Positions 33,714-46,600 of a stretch of 64,000 nt of DNA are shown piece by piece (position 1 is the first letter of the stretch; every line of letters begins with the position of its first letter). The notes under the pieces were generated by a model, which was not told where the DNA came from, ran no database searches, and saw only the letters and a program-made list of their open reading frames with translations. The DNA comes from Acanthaster planci. Its lineage: Eukaryota; Echinodermata; Asteroidea; Valvatida; Acanthasteridae. Location: contig NW_019091541.1 in the NCBI RefSeq assembly GCF_001949145.1, forward strand, positions 68,320-132,319, in the 5' to 3' direction. The position numbers and the translations under genes were made by a program.

Positions 33714-34324
33714 NNNNNNNNNNNNNNNNNNNNNNNNNNNNNNNNNNNNNNNNNNNNNNNNNNNNNNNNNNNNNNNNNNNNNNNNNNNNNNNNNNNNNNN
33801 NNNNNNNNNNNNNNNNNNNNNNNNNNNNNNNNNNNNNNNNNNNNNNNNNNNNNNNNNNNNNNNNNNNNNNNNNNNNNNNNNNNNNNNNNNNNNNNNNNNN
33901 NNNNNNNNNNNNNNNNNNNNNNNNNNNNNNNNNNNNNNNNNNNNNNNNNNNNNNNNNNNNNNNNNNNNNNNNNNNNNNNNNNNNNNNNNNNNNNNNNNNN
34001 NNNNNNNNNNNNNNNNNNNNNNNNNNNNNNNNNNNNNNNNNNNNNNNNNNNNNNNNNNNNNNNNNNNNNNNNNNNNNNNNNNNNNNNNNNNNNNNNNNNN
34101 NNNNNNNNNNNNNNNNNNNNNNNNNNNNNNNNNNNNNNNNNNNNNNNNNNNNNNNNNNNNNNNNNNNNNNNNNNNNNNNNNNNNNNNNNNNNNNNNNNNN
34201 NNNNNNNNNNNNNNNNNNNNNNNNNNNNNNNNNNNNNNNNNNNNNNNNNNNNNNNNNNNNNNNNNNNNNNNNNNNNNNNNNNNNNNNNNNNNNNNNNNNN
34301 NNNNNNNNNNNNNNNNNNNNNNNN
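33714..34324. other. Assembly gap (611 N)
   Basis: An unbroken run of N. It hides the 5' LTR and Gag start of the Ty3/gypsy element and part of the sequence upstream of EPB41L4A. Its stated length may be an estimate. Translations across it are meaningless. Confidence 0.99.
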
Positions 34325-34522
34325 GTTTTGGCCAAGGCGCCTTACAGCAACTGTGATCTCTCCTATTTCCGTCTCCTTTTACGACGGCAAGTTCCATCCT
34401 GGAATCTGTCTGATTAATGGAACTACTGGGGAAAGTTTTGCGGACAAGAAGGTTACTGGAACTGCATGTAGGATGACAATTTACTCAAGCATACACACGG
34501 CAGTCTGCTAGTCGTCAGAGGA

Positions 34523-34606
34523 ATGGAGTGCTTTGGACGCGGCCAGAAGGATGCTTACTGCTCCATCCGATTACTGGATGAGACGGAGCTAACTGTGAAT
34601 GTCCAG
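34523..34606 (+). CDS. EPB41L4A: EPB41L4A exon 1 (start codon)
   Basis: 28 codons start at ATG 34523 (AGGA before it, G after) and end in VNVQ before GTAGGG. The MECFGRG start and the RLLDE.ELT strand fit the N-terminus and first beta strand of the F1 lobe. It lies 198 bases right of the assembly gap; the 5' UTR is otherwise unseen. Confidence 0.85.
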
Positions 34607-37600
34607 GTAGGGTCGGCCACCCGTGCGTTTCATACCATAGAAATGTGTTCATTTAACCCAGTATTAAGCATAGGCCTAGTAACAATGTAGCCCAGCAGCA
34701 AACGTTGGAACCTAATGTTTGGTGAGTCCCTAATGCGAAAATACATCTTGAAAATACATCTTGAGTCCCAATTAAATTAGGCAAACTTGATACACTATGT
34801 ACAAAATAGGCCTATCTCATCTGTATCTGTAGCTTGCTGTGCAAACGCCTGATGTGGCTATCCTGCACAGTTGACGCTACACAAGGAGTCGGCTTGCGAA
34901 CCAGTTTCTGAGATACTTACAATTTTCATCAATGGAGTGGTGAGACACCTGAAGCTTCTCTTCGCTTAGACTTGATGAAGTTCCAGAATGGTTTAGTGTT
35001 GTCTGACTTCAATTTCTACCAATAGCATCCTTGATGTAGGTTTTATAAGACATCCTAATTTTTCTGTCGATACTTCTCTGAAGTTTCCGAAACTCAGCCC
35101 TGTGAGCTGTGTTGCCCCATTGGCGGACTTTGTTATAGATTTTTTGCTTTCTCCTGATATCTCGTTTGATGGAGTTAGGCCTATTTGCCAATTGGAAGGA
35201 GAAGCGACTAGAACTAAACTTTGAAGGTATGTTTCTATCCATGTAGCTGAGCAGGGCTTCCTTAAAATCATCATACAGAGACTGAATTGTGCACGAGTCC
35301 AGTACGTCTAGAGTCAAAGAACTGTTAAAATGCATCATATCTGAGTTAATACTCTCTAAGTTGGCCTTACTGTACAGAAACACCTTTCTCTTGACTGGTC
35401 TGATCACTTTTGGTTTGAGTAATGCATCAACAATGACCATATCATGGTCACCGATACCACTCTCAACGTGAACGGCATCAACGGATGCAGGACTGTTGGT
35501 GAATCAGAGATCAAGAATGTTAGATTCACGAGTAGGTTTCGTAACAACTTGATGCCGATTGTGGTCATTTGCGATATCAATCATACATTTGCTAATTGCT
35601 GGATAGTTACCACCAGGTGTGAAGGAGACTGTTCCAATTTGTATGAGGTAAGTTAAAATCCATTTAAAGCCAGATAGAGGCGTTGCTGGGGATTCTAGAG
35701 CTGCAGTAAGTAACCCTGATCTGTTGATGGCGGGTGGTAAAAAGCTCCAATGTAAACTGGGGCCAAGCCTAACATTTGTATAGATACCCAGATGGTCTCA
35801 CAGTCAGTTTGCAAGGTGGTCTCCATTGACGCAATGAAGATATTTTTAACTGCAATGAAAACCCCTCCCCTTTACTCGTAGAGTTGCGGTCCCGGTGGAA
35901 GGCATCATAGCCATCGAAAAATTTCACCGGTTGCCAGGCCTAGGCCTGCAGTGCGACATGTTGTTACAATTTTATCCTTGATAAGAAATTGACTTCACCA
36001 TTGTTCAACGATAAATATGTGTACACTTGGCCTAGCCTATAACAATGTGTACAGTTGGTTTATCTGGTTTACAAAACAGTCTTCCAGTTCAGATCTCATT
36101 AATGACAATGTAGACACAATGTAGACAAATGTGATCAATTGATCATGGCCTGGGGGTGAGAGGTTTTGTCTACAAGTATGATCAACCAAATATTGCAGCA
36201 AAGTTGAGCTATTGTACAGATCGAACAGTTTTACTCAAAAGTACCGGCACTGCTTATTATGCTTATAAATCCTCCAGGTTTGTTTACAGCAATTTAATGT
36301 CTGCTACATGTACATATGTACCATAATGTAGTCTGAATTGAATGTTTTAAAATCAGTTGAACATTAACTGAAATGCAGTTTGGCAAACAATTTTTAAAAA
36401 ATTCTTAGGGCTGAGTCAATACGAATAATTCACTATCCAAATATTTGATGTTCAACTCAATCAAATCCGAATATTCAATCGTACCGATCAGCAGATCCTT
36501 GAACAAACCATATACATGTACTGTACACATTTACAATAACGCACATTTGTACATGTACATGAAAATCATGTTCATAGCTTCTCACTTCTAGGAGTGCATG
36601 TTCATGTATCTCCAGCAATGATTTCACAAGATTTAACAGACGAACAATACTGGTACTTAATTTTCTGTTCCTTTTAAATGAATAATTCACTTTTTAGATC
36701 ATAAGATATTGTTCTGCTGCTTTTCATTTGAACCTGCTTGAAACAAGCCTCCGTAGTGTGTTAAACAAAAGAAAATTCCCCCTTCGTTTCTATGAATTTT
36801 GCATTCGAATATTCAAATTTGGAAAGTAATATCCAAATTTTGATTATTGACCGAATATTGGGATATGGCATGTTCTTCATAAAATGGACCAAAATGCAAC
36901 TCCTGATATCATTTTTTCAAAACTTCTAAACGATTGACTTTGATCATGTAAAATAAAAATTAGCACCTTCAGATTTATAAGAATGATTATATGGGGATAA
37001 TTAGACATAATATAGTGGACATTTGGTTGGCTACCAGTGCAAATCAAATGGAGTTGAATTCATTTAAAGTTTTACATCAAAGTGTTTACACCAGAGGACT
37101 TGATTTCAAAACTTCTCTCAACAAGAGGTATATTTTTTGACTTACATGTATGTATTTTAAAGCACCTAAGAAATAACTTTTAAAAAATATAAGCCATGAA
37201 AAAAAAGCACAAAACTGACGGAAAATGATGAGAAAAGTTTGGCTTTCTTCATTCTCTTACCATTTATAATCACTCTCACTATACCAACATATTTGCCAGG
37301 TCTTGTATCTCTCAACCACCAGAAATTATCTTTAAGTTTGGCTGCATCAAAAATTTATAATGAGTACAATACATGTATGTTCGTTGCGAATGTCATATTT
37401 GACAGAATTTTGATGACGTTCAAGAATTTTGACAGAAACTGCATGATGTTCGAGAATGCTGAAAATGCTGTCACATGTAGTGGTCGAAAATTCCATGTGC
37501 GATTTTCATTTTGCCAGTTATTTTGGAGATAACTGTGCTGGAAAATAAAATTAAAATTAACAACTCTGAGCATTAGATTTTCATCATGAATCGTATTTTA

Positions 37601-40600
37601 TGTCTCGAACATCATTTTTTGCGAACATCATTCAGAATGACGGATTTTCTTTTGAGAAGAATTGTTCTGAAGAAAAAATTGTGGAGCGTCGCTATTCCGT
37701 GGAGGGGCTCCATGAATATCGAATAAAAAAGAGGGTGCACTATCTGGGTTGATGTCAAAGGTCCCGATGCAGGGAAATGTTTCTCTAACATCACCGCGAG
37801 AGATTGATGGAAGCCGCAAAATCGCAACGATCGGTATTTTGGACTGCGGTTTTTGGAAACATACTTGAAGAAAATGTGATTGGGCCAGTCGTAAAAGGAT
37901 GGTGGTTTGGCGGTGCTTTTTTGCTCTCTTTTTTAAAGCTTGTGTTGTAGGCTACATCGATACATGGATTTTACTCACTTTTTTGCAGTCAATTTTTTGA
38001 CATTAATGACAGAATCGAATGACATTCGCGACTGTTGACTTCGGGACCCGAGTAATTGTGAGAGGTACTTTTTAATTCCGTGATTATGGTTTTGATATAC
38101 ATGTATGTAACTATTATCACCTTTCACAACAAATAAATCTGTGTAAAATAACCTCGGGGGATTATCACTCCTCAGTACATTCTACTGGCTCGGATTTTAA
38201 CATGTCAAACTTGCTAACGTTCGAGACTTTAATCAATTAACTCCAATTAAGTTGAAAGGTTGACACGGTCATCATTGTTCCAGATATCAGTCATGACTTC
38301 ACTCATTACATCAAACACTGGAAATTAATTCACTGCTGTTCACTTCAGGAAAAATGAACCCCAAAATTGAACATTATATAATGGTCCATATTTTGAGGAA
38401 TCTGCCATATTTGGCACAAGGTCTAATTGTTAGAGAGGAGTGCAAAAGGCAAACGTAACTTATTTCCCTCTCTTTACAGGTACATGTACCGGTATGTTAT
38501 CAACATGTACTATTTTTTCGGGAGCATTTTGTCTCATTTTAAGGAATCTACTTACTCTCAAACATCAATACAATGTTATCACTATTTTTTTATGCCGGTA
38601 CATATCAGCCATCAGGAGGCAATGACATGTGAAATTTAGTAGGAAAATGGTATTGAAGTACAGGTACTGTAGGCCTACATACTGGTATACATGTATGTAT
38701 TTGTTTAGAAAATGCTCAGAATTTTTCAGACCACTCTCACACTACTATGGGGCTTGTGTAAGGGATGTCAACTTCAAGTGATGGCCAGGTATGGGACTTG
38801 TTCCAAACAATCTTCAATATCATCCAGTAAAAATATTGTGGCTATTGAACAAGCTGGATGGGATCTAGCCCTATTTGCCAAAAGATTTTTGCCGAAGGAA
38901 ACCTTATGTGAGACATTTCAGGATCACAGGAACAAGTACATACACTGAGCTGGCCTTTTAACTGGTACATATGTACATGTATAGTATCGGTATTGAATTG
39001 AAGTAAATGCAGGGTAGAAGTGCTGGGCTTTATAGCCCATAAACTACCCACAGAAGAGGTCGTTTCTTCTTCTGTAGTGGCCACTTGGAAGTTTCATGGG
39101 CTCTGCACAGAGAGTGAATGGGCAGTGTTGACATACGGGTAGGTAGTGCAATTTGTGTGCATGCATGCATGCTGCGTAATTGCATGTTGCCAGGGACAAC
39201 TGTCCACAAATTCCTAAGAAATTAAATTAGTTTACTTAATGAGAATACAGTACGGTAAATTTACATTGTTTGTACAGTGTGCACGTGTACTGGTAGTATA
39301 GCACCCATCAATTAAAAAGATGCACCGTTAAAGTATTGATTGTGCATTTGAACACAATTACGTATGGTACACCTCATGGTTGCAGAATAACTTTATCCAA
39401 AAAGTTGTTATGTGTATTGCATGCATTTCAACAATTAACAAAGGTGCACTTATTTTTTGTTTTTCAGTATTATTTTTACATCTACCGGTAGGTAAATGTA
39501 CAGTAGAAGTCTAAGGAAGTTTCCCTGAACTCAGTGTGTAGCTTTAACTTCAGTCGTTCAGACGAAGATAGCTGTTTTCAGTTTGTACAGTATTGGCTCT
39601 TCATCATTATGTCACTTTTTCTATGCACAAACAGGCGTACATGTACCTGTACTCTACAGTACATTCATTCAGTGCAGATGTTCATTCTATGCTACTCCAT
39701 ACACTGTACATGTAGTCTTACATGATACAGCGTAAGCTTTCTTCACCTCAAACACCAATGCTTAACATTGCGCAGTGTATACATAGGTGTATATGTATGT
39801 AGCCTTGTGTTGACAGACAGCAAGGCAGGCAGTTAATAGCCAGCCCAAAGTGCTTGTTTATTTTTACAAGGTTTGTGTTTTTCTTCATTGGGTTCCTGAG
39901 GGGTAGCCCATTGATGATAGGCTTGTGCGCTTCATTTCTCTCTAGGATGATACCCACAGTATTGTGTAGTTACTTTTTGTCCATTACTTTTTCAATAGGC
40001 TTAATGTAATAGATGCAATTACAGGGACTGATTTTTCATAATCATCATATGAAGATACTGTTGTGAATTGTACAATGCCCGACTCTGTTACATGTACATG
40101 TACTTGAGCCTGATTGGTGGGTCAATGATTAAGTTTCATTGGCATGGGGTGGCCGCAAGTGCAGCAAATTGACACATGTACAGGTACATGTACATGAGGG
40201 TACAGTACATGTACATGTACATACTTTAGTCATTAGAAACTTTTGAACTCATCGGTGATACAGGGATTTATTGAGACTAAATATTTACATGTACACATGT
40301 AATGTTATTAGATTTTAAAATGAATGAATGTTTCACATTCCTGTAGGGGAAGAATTTTAGCGGCAGATGAAATGTTCTGTTCCACTCAGCGTCCCCTTGT
40401 AGAAAAAAGCTGTCTGTTCATCTCATGAACTATACAGGTTTATTGTACATGTACATGTAGCTTGTTGGATGTAAAGCTAGTTAAGTATTTACCAGTGAGC
40501 TCTGGGGTCATTTGAATGCTCTCATTGTGGAGAAACTATGAGAATTTTCAGAAAACTACATGTATTACTTGTACATGTACCAGCACATGATGAAGAGAGA

Positions 40601-43600
40601 TGGAAAGGTATTGGTACATGTCCTGAAAGGGACTTTAAGAGGGCTGACTGGCTCTTTTTCTGTATTTTGGCTGACCTGGTTGTGCTATTGTACCGGTATG
40701 GTTCTGTCGGCTGTTTGAAACAATTTTGCATTGACAGAACCAGTAACAAGCCTACAGCCTTCATACTACCGGTAGTACAGTTTGCACAGTCATGTTCCAA
40801 GTCCATGACTACCCCACCTTTGTCCATAATTGCCCACTGGTACTTGGGGCAGTCCCATCACTGTCAGTGGCTAGGACTGTTGGGCACTCAAACTTGGGTG
40901 GGGAGAAAGTTAAATGGCAACAGTAGACACGAAATTTTAAAATAAGTGTACAGTATGTGTACATGTACAAGGAACCAAACGTACATGTACACCTGTACAT
41001 GTACCATACTACCGGCACATGTACATGTAGTATGTGAAAAATGTGCATAAATGTACCATACAGTACCGGTACCTGTTTACACAAGAAAAAATGAGGAGAA
41101 GAGGAGAGCTCTGATCAAAGTCAGTAGAACAAAATGACATCAGTAAATGTATATCATGTACATGCACATTGTACAGTATATACATGTACATGTACACGGC
41201 TAACAGCCACTCCCAACCATGAAATACACCTGCTGATACAGGAACCGGTACCATACCAGGAGGCCTAAACCCCAGTACAAGTACAGTATGTGGTGAAGAA
41301 TTGTTGGTTTTTTATATTACGTAAGAATAAACATGGAGGAATAAGATACTGTACTGTACATGTGTATGAATAACCACTGTGCAGTGCTGCCCCTGCCCCA
41401 AGTACATGTACATGTACATACTAGGCTATGGACGAAGTTGGGACTACCGGTACATGTACTTCAGGGTACATGTTGCCTGCTGTACCACTACCAGTAGTAC
41501 ACAAGCTGGCATTGAATTAAAGCACTGGCCACTACTCACTAGCTTTTCTACTAAATTCTAGCAGCTTTATACCCAGCAAGAAANGATTCCTGCGAGACAA
41601 TGACCAACACAAAGCAGGGAGGGTACTCTCCGCCTCATACCTTGCTGCATATGAGCAGCTTGCTCAGGCTGTAGGCATATCCATTCCTGTATCAGTAGAG
41701 AAACACCTGTGCTTACACAGCTCCATTACAGGTGTTTGCTTACAAAGCCACAGGGCCCCTGACACCAAGGTGTGTACCCCCATGTGAGATTACCATCCTT
41801 GGTGAAGGACAAAGGAGTGGGTAGTGTCAAGCAGGTAAAGTCAAGGCCTGGGTCTTCCAAATCCCGAGGGGGAAGGGGAATTTATTGAAAGCCAGGAAGG
41901 GTTTGTCTCAGGTGCTTTACTGATATTTATTGTGTGTTTTACTGGTGGGGGGGGTACTGCTTAAATTCCAGTGAATGATGGAATTTCTGCCTTTTAAGTT
42001 AAATTGACCCCAATACATGTGTACTGTACAAGTATACATTTGTACACTGTATATCGGTATACTCCAATGTCAATACACTGGTAATTTTGTAAATGTACAT
42101 GCTCATTGTACAACATGTACAGTGTACATGTATTTTAGAAGTGTGAACACATACTGTACATGTACCTCTAGTAGTATAGTAACACAAACATGTACCGGTA
42201 CCGGGTACATATGGTACATGTAGGTGTTATACATGTACTGGGTACATGCATATATGTTGTACAGTGCACGAGTGGTGGCTTATTACTCATTTGGTATCTT
42301 GATTTACTCACCTAGGGCTAAGTAAAGGTGAACTTTTCAGGCCTGGCAGCCTCCAGTGTTTCAGTTGAGGACATTATTAATGACACACCTCTAAAGAAGT
42401 TCAATAAATTTATGGTACTCGTACAGTACGTACGTGTATTTGAACATATGGGTGTACAGGTCCACCTTCCCAGACAGATACAGGAAAAGAGTGTGTACCA
42501 GGGCAGGACTTGCAAGTAATTCGCCGAGTTGTCTGCAACATTTTTTCAGTCCCCACAAAATACTGGTACATGAACATGTACATGTATATGTACATCTCGT
42601 CTTGGTTTTGCATCAGAAGGTCTTGTAATTTTCTTTTGCAGTTTTAGTGTTGCATTTGAAATACTGGTACAATTACCAGTTTATGTGATAGAGATTGCCT
42701 TACTTGTTATACCATGAGTCAGTTGCATAAAATGATCCAAATGGGAAGGAAAGCAATGGGCTTCCATGCCTCTGTTCTTGACTGACGGTGTTTTTCATTT
42801 TAAGTCTGCGTTTGGAAGTCTTTAGACCCTTTTGTGCAAAAGCTGTGCACTGAACTGACCCATCAGCCATCAAGATGTTGCTGGCCCTGTTTAGACCAGT
42901 GAGAATCCCCTCTCCCCCCTCCCTCAGAAGAAAGGGAAGAAAATCACCAATTTGCATGAAAACACCTCAGAATATGGGCGATTCACAAGAATCATAAGAG
43001 TTTGTAACGGGTTGACCAATCATACCGGTAGCGCGCAAATCTGTCAATTCTTCTCAGATGCGCATTGGATTGACAGATTTCATGCACTGTGATTGGCCAA
43101 TGCGTTGCAAACTCTTGGAGGCACACTATTGTGAAATGCCTATATTGACCTCTTTCCGCTGTTAAGAGTTCATCAGTTTGTTGCGGATAAGTGAGTTGCC
43201 TCCCCCCCCCAAAAAAAAAACTTCTGGTGGTGCCTGTACTCATGGAGCTGCTACCGGTAAGCCAAAAATGGTGCCAACACTGCATGTGCTCAGCTAAAGT
43301 TGGCTGAGAACTACCAGTATCAGTGCAGTCGTGAGTACATGTACCACCGGTAACTACACATGTACATGTACATGTATGTTTGTATGCCAAGAATTGACTA
43401 TAAATTTGTAAGACTACAAGTACCGGTACTTTAGGCTGACTTGTGATGACTTTTGAATGGCCCAACTAAAATTCTGTTTACAGGTAGTAAATTAATGAAG
43501 CAATGGATTAGGACATCGTGCTGTTTCAGTTCCATTAGATGAATGAAATTACAATACCAGTAGCCATTCTGTCAAGAAGTGCCACTATGCACCTAATCAG

Positions 43601-46600
43601 TTGCCTCCCCCAAGCTCACTGCATCATGCATGGTGCACTGGTATATTGGGGTTTATTCAATTTTTTTCTTGCCCCTCTTGTGGGGTAAGGGGGAGGATTG
43701 ATACTGGTACGTGTGTATACATACATGTACATGTAGGTCTGTGCACAAATAATTTTTCATGATACATGTACATGTAATTTCTCAAACTTGAGATGCCAAT
43801 TATCCCAAGAGGGAAGCTGGAAACTTCCATGCCCCTACAGAAAGTTACATGCACATGTACCTCGACCAGCAATTGTGAAATGCTGAATATGTGTTAGTAC
43901 AGAGTGTTTGTGCTGCAGACAATGGCAGAATCTTGATGTTTCTGGGTTAAGCAGTTGTTGTTGGCATAAATGCATGTTCCGTAATCATTGGGATTTGTCT
44001 GAGATCAATATGCCTGTTGGGGCAGTCTCCAGGCCTTTTGTTGAAGACTGAAGCATTGAGACAAGCTGCAGACATACTAGTACTGTACATGCACATGTAT
44101 TCAGTACATTACAGTCACAAACATTACATCTACTGACCAGTACAGGTATAGCCAGTATGAGTCCACCTTTCCAAGTCCAAATTTCACTTTACACCTCAAC
44201 ATGCCATTTTCACAAAGGAGATTACCAGTACCGGTATTTAGTACTGGGCATTTGAAGCATACATGTACATGTACACATGTGTACACACTGTAGCTAGAGG
44301 GGTGTCTCACACAAACACAAGGCAAAATTGATGAAAAAGATCATTGGAAAAGTACAGATTTTTAAATGTGATTGACTTTTTTTTCCACAAAAGGGTAATT
44401 TATGAATAGGAGCGAAAGTGTGATGCAGGGGTTTTTGACAAGTTGTACATGTACATGTATGTTGAAACCTCTGCCCAGTTTTAAACATGCAAGTGTAACT
44501 TTAAAACCGTGCCATCACAATTTCATCCCATTAGTAACAGCTTTTAAAATCAATTGATGAACCAGGATTGTAAAGCAAAAAGCTGTATTTCACATCAACA
44601 GCTATTCAAGGCTTCTGACCGTGTTGTGAGTTATGAGATGCCAGTACATTGAAAGTAACTTTGTAAAAGTTCAGTCTCACTACAAAGCACACCCGTCGCT
44701 ATTAACACCTTTTGGAAAGCAGTTACAGCCCACATGAAATTGCTTTTTATTGGGATGTAAACTCCACCCGCAGGAAGCTGGCCTATTTTCCCCAAAGTGG
44801 CAAATGGCTGGCATTGAATTCTGTGTAAAATGTAATTAAATTTTTGTTGTGAAAGCTTTGTGGGGGGGGGGGATTGAAACTGGATTTCACTTGTCATTTG
44901 TGAATGATCCAAGGTTTCACAATGTGTAACTGTCACGTTCGGTAGTATTATGCACCGGGTGAATAAGTTGGGTCTTACAGAATACTCGTATTTTATAGAC
45001 TCGCTACATATGGGTTGGAAGTAATGACAGTGCTGGGATACAAGAGTATGTACATGTACCTGTAGCTCCATGTTGGCACTTTTATGTATGGCATGAGGGG
45101 CAGAAAAAAATGGGAATTTACCGAACCACTCAGAAACCTGTTACCTGTACGTTCCCGTTTTGAGTTACACATGTAGGTGCAAATATATACATGTAATTCT
45201 TCACAAATGCTGTGCAAATTTTAAAAATAGCACTTGTCTTAGGAGTCATTTCTTTCACGAAAGTACCTGTAATACACGTACATGTACCGGTAGCTGATTC
45301 GTGAAGATTTGGCTGCTACCGTTAGACAGAATTGGCAAGCGCATTGCGAAACCGTGGGCCCCTCTGTGAACAATGGGAAAAAATTTATGTCATTAAACTC
45401 TCGGTGAAGCTACCGGTATTTACTAGTTGGAAGAAAACAATAAATAAACTCATATCCAAAGGTGTGTCAAGTGACATGTGTATCAAACCAAGCGCAAGCA
45501 TAGTTTGGGGGCACCATGTTCAATGTGTTACAGAGGACCTTGGGCTAGTAACATGATGTATTGTGTAGTTACGGTAGCTTGGTGCAGTGTGATTATGTGT
45601 GCTTATCAGAAGTGCCCATCGGTGAGCTACTATCATGTTGTGCCTAGATATTTAAGTTCAGCAATGTTGTCGCTTAAAATGAAAAACATGCGCAATTGTA
45701 AATGGTATGATTCATTCCACCTTTAATGTGCATGTACATGTATACAACATGCATGACAAGACTTTTATATAATGTGCGGTTCGTGAAATGAGGAAATTTA
45801 GCCTTCTTGTACTGGTACCGGTACATGTACATGTACTCCTTCAGTTACCTATTATACTGGACATGGGTAATCTCAGCCTCAGAGTAGAGGAGGATCATGT
45901 CAGTAATGACTTTAATAAAACATTTTAGACTGAGTGTTGCATGGCCAAGTGGGTAGATACACGCACATGTACCTGCCGGACCACTGCAGGAATGGATGAA
46001 GTCTTGATTTGATTGATCAAGCCAACCTGAAACACCTCAGCAAATGAACACTGACATCTTGGCTCACATTAAGCAGCATGTACCCAAGCATACCAAATTG
46101 GTGCTGACAGATATGCAGCCAGTGAGGGACCCCCCAAGAGCCAGACCAAGATTTACAAGAAAACAAAACGCAAAGTAGCTAGGAGATGAAGAGGAATTTC
46201 TTAGCCATCAAGTGACTGTTTGGCTGCATTACTTTTTGTTTGTGAGCAAGTGCAGAGCATACATGTACATGTACATGTGCAGTACATGTACCGTAGGCCT
46301 ACTGCAAAGGCCTATACACATGAAGCATACTTTGTACATGTATATTTTATACATGATACATGTATCCATGCACCATTAGCTCTGGATTAAGGGCATTTTA
46401 CATGTACATGTACATACATGTACATTTACAGCACATATGTGGTCTGTATAAGTCTAATGCCTCATACACATGTACATATACAACATGTACTCGTAGGCCT
46501 GATACATGTACATGTACATATGTACCGGTATGTACCTCATACTGCTGGTAGCTGCCTGGTAAGTCTGACAAAATGTTATTCCCAGCCTAATAAAGGCACA

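Noticed and set aside
33383-34417. Long + strand open frame running through the N gap (and two - strand ones)
   Set aside because: Most of its length is N, and the real part is antisense to the Gag region. It is an artefact of translating the gap.
41570-41790. Coding-looking + strand run ([11 protein letters not shown]... and [16 protein letters not shown]) in EPB41L4A intron 1
   Set aside because: It is not recognised as any family, contains an ambiguous base at 41584, and is not flanked by a convincing exon structure. It is not needed by the EPB41L4A reading frame.
46024-46172. Open run ending TRKQNAK and a stop codon
   Set aside because: About 45 codons with no start, no recognised family and no splice support beyond chance.
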